Origin: an uncultured Paracoccaceae bacterium
Lineage (GTDB): Bacteria > Pseudomonadota > Alphaproteobacteria > Rhodobacterales > Rhodobacteraceae
Direction: 5' to 3'
Length of the DNA stretch: 64,000 bases
Assembly (NCBI GenBank): GCA_951812615.1
Contig: CATOSU010000007.1
Coordinates: 412,680 to 476,679, forward strand
The position numbers and the translations under genes were made by a program. Positions 53,584 through 62,310 of this stretch are shown piece after piece (position 1 is the stretch's first letter; the number at the start of each line of letters is the position of its first letter). The notes beneath the pieces are model-generated. The model did no database searches. It worked only from the letters and a program-made list of their open reading frames with translations, and had not been told where the DNA came from.

Positions 53584-53744
53584 TGAGCGCCTTCGGCGCG
53601 CTCATTTATCTCGTCCAAAGGCCTCCGGCCTTTCTCCTCGGCTGGCCTCCGGCGGAGGTACTTGAAAACAGAAGAAGCAGGGACGCGCCTGCCGGTCTTC
53701 TTCTGTTGAAAAATACCTTGGGGGTCCGGGGGTGAAACCCCCGG
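53584..53744. repeat. Cluster of intergenic palindromes with two inverted CTTCTTCTGTTTTCAAATACC elements
   Basis: Between the convergent amidinotransferase and SLC13-type genes. AAAGGCC-TCC-GGCCTTT (53617-53633) is a perfect hairpin. CTTCTTCTGTTTTCAAGTACC reads leftward in 53677-53657 and CTTCTTCTGTTGAAAAATACC reads rightward in 53697-53717, so the two copies face each other, ten inner bases complementary. The right copy is followed by the perfect hairpin CCGGGGGT-GAA-ACCCCCGG (53726-53744). Related to copies at 22316 and 31518. Confidence 0.75.
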
Positions 53745-53801
53745 GGCCTGCGTGGCCTGAACGCATACTGAACCCTGCGCGCCGCAAGGCGCCCCGCAAG
53801 A

Positions 53802-55607
53802 TCACAGCGGCCAGAATACCGGGATCAGCGCCGAGGCGATCAGCCCCACCGTCAGGTTCAGAGGAATGCCGACCCGCAGGAAATCGGTGAACCGGTAGCC
53901 GCCCGGCCCATAGACCATCATGTTCGTCTGGTAACTGATCGGCGTGGCAAAAGTGGCACTGGCCGCGACCATGACCGCCACGACAAGCGGGCGCGGATCG
54001 ATGCCCAGAGAGGCGGCCAGCCCGATCGCCACCGGTGTGATCACCACCGCCACCGCGTGATTGATCGTCTCTGACAGCAGCGAGGTCAGCAGATACACCG
54101 CCCAGACCACGAAGAAGGGCGACAGCCCGGATATCAGCGGCGCGATGGTCTCCACGATCAGGTGGATTGCCCCGGATGTTTCCAGCGCGGTAGCCACTGC
54201 CAGCATGGCGAAGATCAGCGCCAAAAGGCGCCCGTCGACGAAGGAAAACGCTTCGTCGGCGTCGATACAGCGTGTGACCAGCACCGCCGCCATGGCCAGC
54301 ACCGCCAGCAGCAGGATCGGCGCAACGCCGAAGGCCGCCAGCAGAACGATACATGCCAGCGCACCCAGCGCGATCGGCGCGTGGCTGCGGCGATAGGCGC
54401 GCTCGGTCGGTTTCGACACATCCACCATGTCCATATCCGCGGCCAGCCGCTGGATATCCTCCTGCGCCCCTTCCAGCAACAGCGTGTCCCCCACCTTCAC
54501 GATCAGGTCGTCAAGCTGTCGCCCGATATTCTGGTTCCGGCGATGCGCCGCCAGCACGTAAACCCCGTAGCGCCGCCGCAGCCGCATCGACCCCAGCGAA
54601 CGGCCAACCATCCGGCATCCCGGCGTGATCAGCACTTCGACGGTCGACGTCTGGACCGCCGACACCTGATCGACGCGCTTGAGTTCCTTGTTGGTCTGCA
54701 GGCTCAGCAATTCGGTCATCTGTGTGCGCAGCACCACCCGGTCCCCGACCTGCAGTGATACGGCCTTGAGGTCCCGCCGCAGCGACAGGTCGCCGCGGAT
54801 CACGTCGATCAGGCGCACGCCGGGACGTTTGAACAGCTGCACGCCCAGCACCTCGCGGCCGACAAGATTGCTTTCAGGCGGGATCACCGCTTCGGTGAAG
54901 AACTTCATCTTGGATCGGTCGCTCAGCAAATCGGCCATGCTGTCGCGCTCCGGCAGCAGGCGCGGTGCGGCAAAGCGCAGGTAAACCGCCCCCCAGGCCA
55001 CCAGGATCACCGCCAGCGGCGTAATCTCGAATATCGTGAACGGCTCCATCCCGCTGGCACGGGCCACGCCATCAACCAGCAGGTTGGTCGAGGTCCCGAT
55101 CAGCGTGCAGGTGCCCCCGAGGATGGCCGCATAACTCAGCGGGATCAGCACCTTGCAGGCTGAAATGCCGATCTTGCGCGCCAGTTGCGTGAACACCGGG
55201 ATCATCACCAGAACCACGGGCGTGTTGTTGACAAAGGCCGAGGCAACGACAACCAGCACCATCAGCGCGGCTATAGCCACCGCCGGGCGGGTGTCGGCCT
55301 GCGCCTCGGCAATGCCTGTGAACCATTCCAGCGCCCCGGTGCGCACCAGCGCCCCCATGATGATGAACATCGCTACGATCGTCCACGGCGCCGGGTTGCT
55401 CAGCACCGCAAGCGCGTGATCATAGGGCAGAACGCCCAGCGCCAGCAGCACCGACGCCCCGGTCAGCGCCACCACCTCGGGCGGGTACAGCTCGCGGATA
55501 AAGAGAATGAACATCGCCAGCACGACAACCATCGTCAGCAGGGCATCGTTGGTGTCCCCGGTCACCGGCGCGGCGGTGGCAGCACGAAGCAACAGCGCAT
55601 CCATCAT
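53802..55607 (-). CDS. SLC13-family anion permease with two TrkA-C domains
   Basis: 601 residues with eleven or so membrane segments arranged as in DASS transporters, split by two cytosolic RCK/TrkA-C domains in the middle (about 210-395; FFTEAVIPPESNLVGREVLG and TSTVEVLITPGCRMVGRSLG). Motifs AAILGGTCTLIGTSTNLLVDG and the C-terminal TPVAIGLAASLG are family marks. Related proteins move sulfate, di-carboxylates or other anions. ATG 55607 has AAAGG upstream. Confidence 0.88.
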   Translation of the reverse strand: MMDALLLRAATAAPVTGDTNDALLTMVVVLAMFILFIRELYPPEVVALTGASVLLALGVLPYDHALAVLSNPAPWTIVAMFIIMGALVRTGALEWFTGIAEAQADTRPAVAIAALMVLVVVASAFVNNTPVVLVMIPVFTQLARKIGISACKVLIPLSYAAILGGTCTLIGTSTNLLVDGVARASGMEPFTIFEITPLAVILVAWGAVYLRFAAPRLLPERDSMADLLSDRSKMKFFTEAVIPPESNLVGREVLGVQLFKRPGVRLIDVIRGDLSLRRDLKAVSLQVGDRVVLRTQMTELLSLQTNKELKRVDQVSAVQTSTVEVLITPGCRMVGRSLGSMRLRRRYGVYVLAAHRRNQNIGRQLDDLIVKVGDTLLLEGAQEDIQRLAADMDMVDVSKPTERAYRRSHAPIALGALACIVLLAAFGVAPILLLAVLAMAAVLVTRCIDADEAFSFVDGRLLALIFAMLAVATALETSGAIHLIVETIAPLISGLSPFFVVWAVYLLTSLLSETINHAVAVVITPVAIGLAASLGIDPRPLVVAVMVAASATFATPISYQTNMMVYGPGGYRFTDFLRVGIPLNLTVGLIASALIPVFWPL

Positions 55608-55700
55608 GCCGTAAGCCTTTGCCGGATCTGATTTTTCAACGGAAAACTCACCCCTGTATCGCCTTTGAACTGCTGGCCGGCCGGGCCGGTCGGAACGGCG

Positions 55701-56624
55701 TCATGTTTCCCTCATTGCCGCGCGGCTGGCAAGCGCGTCCTGCCGCCGCGGCTGCACCAGAAACACACCGGACAGGATCAGCGCCGCGGCCGCCCAGAAA
55801 TAGGGCGAATAGGTTTCCGACAGGATCAGCATCGCCCAGAGCACGCCGGTGGCGGTCACCGGGTAACCGACCTGCGCCGCAAAGACCGATCCGGCGCGCC
55901 CGACCAGCCACACATAGCCGGTATAGACACAGGCATGAATGACCGAACTGCCGATCAGAGCCCATTCCGGCGCACCCAGCGGACGCAGCGGCGAAATGAA
56001 CTGGCCGCTGCCCAGCGCCAGCGGCAACGCCACGACGGTCCCGATCACCGACGCCCCCCACAGCACCTGCACCGCATCCAGCCCGGCAGTCCCCCACCGG
56101 GCCACGTAATTGCCTTCGAACGCATAAAGCCTGACGGCAATCAGCGTAACCGCGATCCATGGCATCGCATCGGGGTCCGGAAGGCTCGCCTCCGGCAGCA
56201 CAAGGATCAGAACTCCGGCCAGACCACAGCACAGCCCGACCGCCCGCCGCAGGCTGAACCCCTCCAGCCGCAACGCGATGGCAATCGGAAACGCGGCCAT
56301 TGGCACCAGCGACATCAACACCGACTGCACCCCGGCCGGAATATGGACCAGCGCCATGTAGGACGCGGCATTAGGGATGACCGTGCCGATCAGGGCGATG
56401 AACAGGCAGAAGCCCAGCGCACGCGCGCCACCGGGAAACCGGCGTCGGGTGACCACCCCGACCACGCTCAGACAAATTGCCCCGATGGCCAGTTGCCAGA
56501 ACACCAGCCCGAAATGGCCATGCCCGGTGCTGACCGCGGTCTTGGAAAGCGGCTGGGTCAGGCCCCAGCCGGTCCCGAGCAGGAACAGGATCAGGCTGTA
56601 GCGCAGGATCTCTGCCCGGCTCAC
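55701..56624 (-). CDS. EamA-family drug/metabolite transporter
   Basis: 307 residues, ten membrane segments in two EamA repeats. Starts with GTG that overlaps the ymdB-like stop (GTGA). Likely an exporter of a small metabolite; substrate not predictable. Confidence 0.9.
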   Translation of the reverse strand: MSRAEILRYSLILFLLGTGWGLTQPLSKTAVSTGHGHFGLVFWQLAIGAICLSVVGVVTRRRFPGGARALGFCLFIALIGTVIPNAASYMALVHIPAGVQSVLMSLVPMAAFPIAIALRLEGFSLRRAVGLCCGLAGVLILVLPEASLPDPDAMPWIAVTLIAVRLYAFEGNYVARWGTAGLDAVQVLWGASVIGTVVALPLALGSGQFISPLRPLGAPEWALIGSSVIHACVYTGYVWLVGRAGSVFAAQVGYPVTATGVLWAMLILSETYSPYFWAAAALILSGVFLVQPRRQDALASRAAMRET

Positions 56625-57433
56625 GGCGCGGCGCTCTGCAATCTCCCGCCGTCGCGAACCATTTCGATCCGCGTGGCCGCCCCGGTGCGGTCATCGGTTT
56701 CGATGTAAACCCCGGACAAGGTGGCTTCGCCCAGCGCCGGGGTAAAGCGGGATTTGGGCATGCCGGTCACGAACCGCCGCATCGGTTCGGCCTTCTCCAT
56801 CCCGATCACAGAATGATAGTCGCCGCACATCCCCGCATCGCTCAGATAGGCGGTGCCCTGTGGCAGGATCATCGCGTCCGCAGTCGGCACATGGGTGTGC
56901 GTGCCCACAACAAGGCTGGCCTTGCCATCACAATAATGCCCCATCGCCATCTTTTCGGACGTGGCTTCGCAGTGCATGTCGACAATCACCGCCTGCGCCT
57001 GCCCGCCACGGGGGTAACTCTTGAGCACCGGTTCCAGTGCGGAAAACGGGTTTTCGAACGGGCGCTTCATGAACACCTGCCCCAGCACCTGCGCCACCAG
57101 CACCTTACGCCCGCCGCGCGCCTCGAACATCCGGTGCCCGCGCCCCGGCGCTGCAGTGGAAAAATTGATCGGGCGCAATATCCGCGGCTCTTCGGCAATG
57201 AACTGCAACATATCCTTCTGGTCGAACGCATGGTCGCCCAGCGTCAGGCAATCGGCTCCGGCATCCAGCAACCCTTTGGCATGCGCGGCACTCAGCCCCA
57301 TGCCCCCGGTTGCGTTCTCCCCGTTCACGACAACGAAATCCAGCCGCCAGGCCTCGCGCAGGGCCGGCAGACGATCAGCCACGGCAGCACGACCCGCCCG
57401 GCCCATTACATCACCAAGAAACAAACTTCTCAT
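56621..57433 (-). CDS. YmdB-type metallophosphoesterase (TIGR00282)
   Basis: 270 residues. Dinuclear metal site motifs: FLGDVMGRAGR, NGENATGGMG, LGDHAFDQKD, VDMHCEATSEK and GTHTHVPTAD, all matching YmdB-like 2',3'-cyclic nucleotide phosphodiesterases. ATG 57433 is six to seven bases after AGGGGA; an ATG two codons earlier is too close to the site. It overlaps the eamA gene and follows the folate gene. Confidence 0.92.
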   Translation of the reverse strand: MRSLFLGDVMGRAGRAAVADRLPALREAWRLDFVVVNGENATGGMGLSAAHAKGLLDAGADCLTLGDHAFDQKDMLQFIAEEPRILRPINFSTAAPGRGHRMFEARGGRKVLVAQVLGQVFMKRPFENPFSALEPVLKSYPRGGQAQAVIVDMHCEATSEKMAMGHYCDGKASLVVGTHTHVPTADAMILPQGTAYLSDAGMCGDYHSVIGMEKAEPMRRFVTGMPKSRFTPALGEATLSGVYIETDDRTGAATRIEMVRDGGRLQSAAP

Positions 57434-57510
57434 GGGCATTTCCCCTAGAGCGCAGCACGGCCGGGCACAAGAGGCCCGTTGCGCCGCGGTCAGGCATCAG
57501 GCCACGGCTT

Positions 57511-58092
57511 TCACGGGGAAGGCCCAGCCGGGCGCGGGAAACTCAGAACCCGGCTTTCGGTCACGACCATGTTCAGCGGCTGATCCGTGGGCTCCAGCGG
57601 CAGTGCCTCCACCTCCTGCGCGTCAAAGGCGAACCCGATGGCCAGCGTCGCCCGCCGGTCCCGCAATCCTTCCAGCGTGCGGTCGTAAAACCCGCCGCCA
57701 TAGCCCAGACGCCCGCCCGCACCATCAAAGGCCACCAGCGGCACAATCAGGATCTCGGGATCGAAAAAATCATCTTTCTCCGGGATCTGCGCCCCGAAAG
57801 GCCCGTCCTTCAGGGCCATATCCGGCTCCCACCGGCTGAACCTCAGCGGCTGGCCCGCGGCAGAAATCACCGGCACACCAACCGGCCCGTGGGCCGCCGC
57901 CTCGGCCATGGCCGGCAGCGGGTCGATCTCGGTGCGGATCGGCATATACCCCGCTAACGGGACGCCGCGATACCCTGCCAACACCTCGGACAGCCGGCCC
58001 GCCGCCCCCGGCATCCGGGTATCGAACGCGGCCTTGCGACGGGCAAAGGCGGCCTTGCGCGCCGCGGCCTTCTGCGCGTCCAGCCCGTTCAC
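57511..58092 (-). CDS. 5-formyltetrahydrofolate cyclo-ligase
   Basis: 193 residues. Arg/Lys-rich N-terminus (DAQKAAARKAAFARRKAAF) and the ATP-site segment IVPLVAFDGAGGRLGYGGGFYD are typical. It converts 5-formyl-THF to 5,10-methenyl-THF. GTG 58092 overlaps the mgtE stop (GTGA). 6S RNA, often next to this gene in proteobacteria, cannot fit here because mgtE overlaps directly. Confidence 0.93.
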   Translation of the reverse strand: MNGLDAQKAAARKAAFARRKAAFDTRMPGAAGRLSEVLAGYRGVPLAGYMPIRTEIDPLPAMAEAAAHGPVGVPVISAAGQPLRFSRWEPDMALKDGPFGAQIPEKDDFFDPEILIVPLVAFDGAGGRLGYGGGFYDRTLEGLRDRRATLAIGFAFDAQEVEALPLEPTDQPLNMVVTESRVLSFPRPAGPSP

Positions 58093-59468
58093 AGCAACAC
58101 GATCGACGCCAACCCGAGAAAGGCGAAAAAGCCCATCAGGTCGGTTGTCGTTGTCACAAAGGTGCCCGATGCCAGCGCCGGATCCGCCCCCAGCCGTTCC
58201 AGGAGGATCGGCACACCGGTCCCGGCCAGCGCGGCGGTCATCATGTTCACGATCAGCGCCACCGCGATCACAACACCCAATTCGGGCACGCCGTAGAGCA
58301 GAACGCTGGTCGCGCCGATCAGAACCGCGAAAATCGCGCCATTGATCAGCCCCACGGCAGCCTCCCGCCGGATCACCCGCCACACGTTGGCAGATGTCAG
58401 GTCCTTGGTCGCCAGCGCCCGCACCGCGACCGTCAGGGACTGCGTCCCGGCATTGCCTCCCATCGACGCCACGATCGGCATCAGCGCCGCCAGCGCGACA
58501 AAAGCGGAAATCGTCTCGGCGAAGAGCCCGATCACCAGCGCGGCAAGGATCGCCGCCACCATATTGACCAACAGCCACGGCACCCGCCGCCGGCTGGTTT
58601 CCAGCGCGGTGTCCGAAAGCGAGCTTTCGTCGTCCACACCGGCCAGACGCAGAATATCCTCCTCGTGTTCCTGATCCAGAACCGCCATGGCATCGTCGAT
58701 GGTGATGACCCCGACCAGCCGGCCCTCGCCATCCACGACCGGGGCCGAAATCAGGTGATACTGGTTGAACGCATAAGCCACTTCGCCTTCGTCCAGCGAC
58801 GCCGGGATGACCTGAAACATCTCCTCGGTCAGATCGCGCAACTGCACGTCGCGGTGCGACCCCATCAGCCGGCCCAGCGTGACATTGGCCACCGGATGCA
58901 TCCGCGGATCAACCAGTACAACATGGTAGAACTGCTCCGGCAGTCGCTCGGCCGTGCGCATGAAATCGATGGTCCGCCCGACGGTCCAGTGTTCCGGCGC
59001 AAACACCACCTCGCGCTGCATGAGGCGACCGGCCGATTCCTCCGGCCAGGACAGCGATTGCTCGACCACCGCCCGGTCCGCATCCTCCAGCGCGTCGAGG
59101 ATGACCTCCTGCTGCGGCTCGTCCAGATCCTCGACCAGATCGACAACATCGTCGCTGTCCAGATCGCGCACCGCCTCGGCCAGAACCTGCGGTGTCAGGA
59201 CGGCAATCACGTCCTCGCGCACGCTGTCTTCCAGTTCCGACAGGATGTCGCCGTCGAACTCCGTGCCGTAAAGCCGGATCAGCCGCCCGCGGTCATAGGC
59301 GTTGATCTGCTCCAGTAGGTCGGCGATGTCCGCCGGGTGCAGCGGGTCCATGAGCGCCTTGAGCTGCGCTGCATCCCCGATATCCACCGCGTACTGGATC
59401 GCGGCAACGGTGCGGAGCGGCAGGGCATAGGGGCTCTGAGTCTGGTCGTCGTCAGGCAGGTCGGACAT
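58089..59468 (-). CDS. mgtE: Magnesium transporter MgtE
   Basis: 459 residues: N-terminal helical domain (about 20-130), two CBS domains (about 135-260; LMQREVVFAPEHWTVGRTID, GVITIDDAMAVLDQEH), then five membrane helices with the channel segment ALMPIVASMGGNAGTQSLTV. The first gene of the mgtE-fcl-ymdB-eamA series. Confidence 0.95.
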   Translation of the reverse strand: MSDLPDDDQTQSPYALPLRTVAAIQYAVDIGDAAQLKALMDPLHPADIADLLEQINAYDRGRLIRLYGTEFDGDILSELEDSVREDVIAVLTPQVLAEAVRDLDSDDVVDLVEDLDEPQQEVILDALEDADRAVVEQSLSWPEESAGRLMQREVVFAPEHWTVGRTIDFMRTAERLPEQFYHVVLVDPRMHPVANVTLGRLMGSHRDVQLRDLTEEMFQVIPASLDEGEVAYAFNQYHLISAPVVDGEGRLVGVITIDDAMAVLDQEHEEDILRLAGVDDESSLSDTALETSRRRVPWLLVNMVAAILAALVIGLFAETISAFVALAALMPIVASMGGNAGTQSLTVAVRALATKDLTSANVWRVIRREAAVGLINGAIFAVLIGATSVLLYGVPELGVVIAVALIVNMMTAALAGTGVPILLERLGADPALASGTFVTTTTDLMGFFAFLGLASIVLL

Positions 59469-59600
59469 GGGCGGCCTCCTTGGAAATTGGCCGCAAACTA
59501 GTGGAAGCTGCTACCGGAAAACAATGACAATCGCGGAATTTACCTGTGGGCGGGCGGCATTTACTCTGAACCGCAACCGCTCACTGTCCGGACACCGAAC

Positions 59601-60890
59601 ATGACATCTGAAACCATCGTCAAAGGCCGGATTCTCGGCTTCGGGACCAGCCCCTTCGTAGATCGGCCGCAGGACGCCGCCCGGCTGCACGACGCGCTGG
59701 TGATCTCGGACGGCCGGATCGCCGCGGTGGGGGAATGGGACCGCCTGCGCGCTGCCCATCCCGCGGCTGCGGTGGCCGATCACGGCGAACAGCTCGTTCT
59801 GGCCGGCTTTGTCGATGCCCACGCCCACTATCCCCAGACCGCGATCATCGCCAGCTGGGGCAAGCGGCTGATCGACTGGTTGAACACCTACACCTTCCCT
59901 GAGGAAAGCCGTTTCGGCGATCCCGACTATGCCGCTGCGATTGCCACGCGGTATTTCGACCTGACCCTCGCCCACGGCACCACCACCACCTGCAGTTTCT
60001 GCACCATCCATCCCGAAAGTGCCGATGCCTATTTCGCCGAGGCGCAGCGGCGCGGCCAGCGGGTGATCGGCGGCAAAACCTGCATGGACCGCAACGCGCC
60101 GGACGGGCTGCGCGACGATGCGCAATCGGCCTATGACGACAGCAGGGCCCTGCTGCAACGCTGGCACGGCACGGACCGGATCGGCTATGCTATCACCCCG
60201 CGGTTTACGCCCACATCCACGCCGGAGCAGCTGGCTGCGCTGGGCGCGTTGTGGGCCGAGCATCCCGATTGCCTGATGCAAACCCACCTGTCCGAACAGA
60301 CTGACGAAATCGAATGGGTCCGTTCCCTCTACCCGTCGGCGCGCGATTACCTCGACACCTACGAAATGCACGGGCTTCTGGGTGCAAACGGGCTCTATGG
60401 CCACGCCATCCATCTTGAACCGCGCGAACGCGACCGCCTGCGCGAAACCGGCGCGGCGCTTGTGCATTGCCCGACGTCGAACACCTTCATCGGGTCCGGT
60501 CTCTTCGACATGGCCGGCCTGATGGCCGAAGGCCAGCGGGTCGGGCTGGCCACGGATACCGGTGGCGGTTCGTCCTTCTCGATGCTGCGGACGATGGCCG
60601 CCGCCTATGAAATCGCCCAGCTGCGCGGAATGGCCCTGCATCCCGCGCAACTGCTGTGGCTGGCCACGGCCGGATCGGCGGCGGCGCTGCATCTGGAAGA
60701 CAGGATCGGAATCATCGCGCCGGGGATGGAGGCCGACCTCGTGGCGCTGAACCTGTCCTCAACCCCGGCCATCGCCCAGCGGGCCGGGCGTGCCAACGAT
60801 ATCTGGGAAGCGGTTTTTCCCACGATCATGATGGGCGACGACCGCGCCATCGCACAGGTGTGGATCAACGGGCAGGCAAGGCTGGCGTAG
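59601..60890 (+). CDS. guaD: Guanine deaminase
   Basis: 429-residue amidohydrolase. Zinc ligands are in GFVDAHAHYPQ, QTHLSEQ and YGHAIHL, with the Asp in LATDTGGGSSFSMLRTM, as in guanine deaminases (guanine to xanthine). It has its own leader, divergent from mgtE. The TAG stop (60888-60890) lies inside an inverted repeat that also covers the last codon. Confidence 0.94.
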   Translation: MTSETIVKGRILGFGTSPFVDRPQDAARLHDALVISDGRIAAVGEWDRLRAAHPAAAVADHGEQLVLAGFVDAHAHYPQTAIIASWGKRLIDWLNTYTFPEESRFGDPDYAAAIATRYFDLTLAHGTTTTCSFCTIHPESADAYFAEAQRRGQRVIGGKTCMDRNAPDGLRDDAQSAYDDSRALLQRWHGTDRIGYAITPRFTPTSTPEQLAALGALWAEHPDCLMQTHLSEQTDEIEWVRSLYPSARDYLDTYEMHGLLGANGLYGHAIHLEPRERDRLRETGAALVHCPTSNTFIGSGLFDMAGLMAEGQRVGLATDTGGGSSFSMLRTMAAAYEIAQLRGMALHPAQLLWLATAGSAAALHLEDRIGIIAPGMEADLVALNLSSTPAIAQRAGRANDIWEAVFPTIMMGDDRAIAQVWINGQARLA

Positions 60891-60916
60891 GATGGGTGCT
60901 CAGCACCCATCCTACG
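60886..60916. repeat. Palindromic repeat, copy 1 (holds the guaD stop)
   Basis: CGTAGGATGGGTGCT (60886-60900), one C, then AGCACCCATCCTACG (60902-60916): 15-bp perfect arms. The guaD stop TAG is part of the left arm. A second copy lies at 61024. Confidence 0.85.
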
Positions 60917-61023
60917 CGGGCTGCGAGGGGCCGTGTTCATCTTCCCCAGCCTCGTTTTGCAGTCAGGGTTGATCCGCGCGCCGGGATGCCCGAAAACACC
61001 TCAAAGGCGTTGGACCGGGCAGA

Positions 61024-61053
61024 CGTAGGATGGGTGCTGAGCACCCATCCTTC
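61024..61053. repeat. Palindromic repeat, copy 2
   Basis: CGTAGGATGGGTGCT, one G, then AGCACCCATCCT, identical to copy 1 except the centre base and the decayed right end (TTC for TACG), leaving 12-bp arms (61027-61051). Direct distance about 138 bp. Confidence 0.82.
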
Positions 61054-61113
61054 CCCGCAGCCTGACCGGCCGGGGACAGGCGTCCCGGGCCACGCGGATA
61101 CCGGGGGATCGCG

Positions 61114-62310
61114 TTGGACCTGTTTCTTCACATCGGCACCGAAAAAACCGGATCCACAAGCTTTCAGGTCTGGGGAGCGCAAAACCGCGACGCCCTGCGC
61201 CGGCAGGGCATCTGCTATGCCCGGGCACCGGGCGAAACCGCCCATCTGGACACCTATCTGTGGACGCTCGACAACTTCTCCGGCAGCCGGGACCAGACCC
61301 GGCGCGGGATTGCGAACGTCGAGGACTGGGCTGCCTTTCGCCGGACATTCCCGGACCGGCTGTCAGCCGAGATCTCGGCGGCAGAGGCCGATGGCTGCAC
61401 CGCCTGCATCCTGTCCTGCGAGCTGCTGCATTCGCGCCTGCCCCAGGAAGACCTGATCGGACGGCTCCATCATCTTCTCGTCCCCCTGTTCGACCGGATC
61501 ACGGTTCTGTGCTGGTTGCGGCCACAGATCGACGTGGTCGTGTCGCATATGTCGACGGTCAGTCGCACCCATGCCGCGGTCAGACCCGAATTTGTCAACC
61601 GGGCAACACCCGCCAGCGCGTATTACAATTACGAAGACCTCGTCGACCGCTGGTCAACCGTGTTCGGACCGGACGCGCTCTGCCTGATCCCCTACCGAAC
61701 CGGTCCCGACCCGATCGCATACATCTGCGACCGGCTGCAGCTCGACCCCACGGCCCTGCGCCCGGCCCGCCGGATGAACACCCCGCGCGACATCCGCAGC
61801 ATCCGTATCGCCAACAGCGTCCGATATGCCTTCTCTGTCGAAGGCCACGCCGCCGTCGATTACCTGCACGATATTCTGGACGCCCTGCCCTGCACCGACC
61901 CGCCCAATCCCGGCCACGCGCTGGCCAGAGAGGTTCAGAATGCCTTTGCCGACAGCAATGCGCGGCTGGCCGGCAAACGCGATGACATCATGGCACAGGA
62001 TCTGGAACCGGACTGGTCCCGCTATGCCGGCGAGGGCAATCTTCACCTGCTCAACCCCGATGACGACATGGCCGGCCATCTCGCTGCGCTGCTGCTGCAG
62101 GCCAGCCGGCGCGAGGCCGCCCTTGACCTGCGGCTGAAGCTGCTGCGCGCCGAAACCCTGCTGGAAAAAGGGCAACCCGAAACGGCCCGCCCCCTTCTGG
62201 CCAAGGCCGAGCGCGCCGCCACCCGGATTCCCGACTTCGACAGTGCCGAGCAGACGAAACCGCTGCGCCGCAGGCTGCGGCAACTGGCGCGCAGGTTGAA
62301 CGGAGCCTAA
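61114..62310 (+). CDS. Sulfotransferase-like protein
   Basis: 398 residues, TTG start. The N-terminal FLHIGTEKTGSTSFQ is the 5'-phosphosulfate-binding loop seen in sulfotransferases (PAPS-dependent) and related proteins; RPQIDVVVSHMSTVSRT is the later 3'-phosphate-type segment. The C-terminal about 150 residues are helical without a known family. Could modify a surface glycan or lipid. Its stop overlaps the convergent flavoprotein's stop by four bases. Confidence 0.75.
   Translation: MDLFLHIGTEKTGSTSFQVWGAQNRDALRRQGICYARAPGETAHLDTYLWTLDNFSGSRDQTRRGIANVEDWAAFRRTFPDRLSAEISAAEADGCTACILSCELLHSRLPQEDLIGRLHHLLVPLFDRITVLCWLRPQIDVVVSHMSTVSRTHAAVRPEFVNRATPASAYYNYEDLVDRWSTVFGPDALCLIPYRTGPDPIAYICDRLQLDPTALRPARRMNTPRDIRSIRIANSVRYAFSVEGHAAVDYLHDILDALPCTDPPNPGHALAREVQNAFADSNARLAGKRDDIMAQDLEPDWSRYAGEGNLHLLNPDDDMAGHLAALLLQASRREAALDLRLKLLRAETLLEKGQPETARPLLAKAERAATRIPDFDSAEQTKPLRRRLRQLARRLNGA

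Noticed and set aside
57434..57510. 6S RNA next to the 5-formyltetrahydrofolate cyclo-ligase gene
   Set aside because: The gap is only 77 bp and the other side overlaps mgtE, so there is no room for the roughly 150-180 nt RNA.
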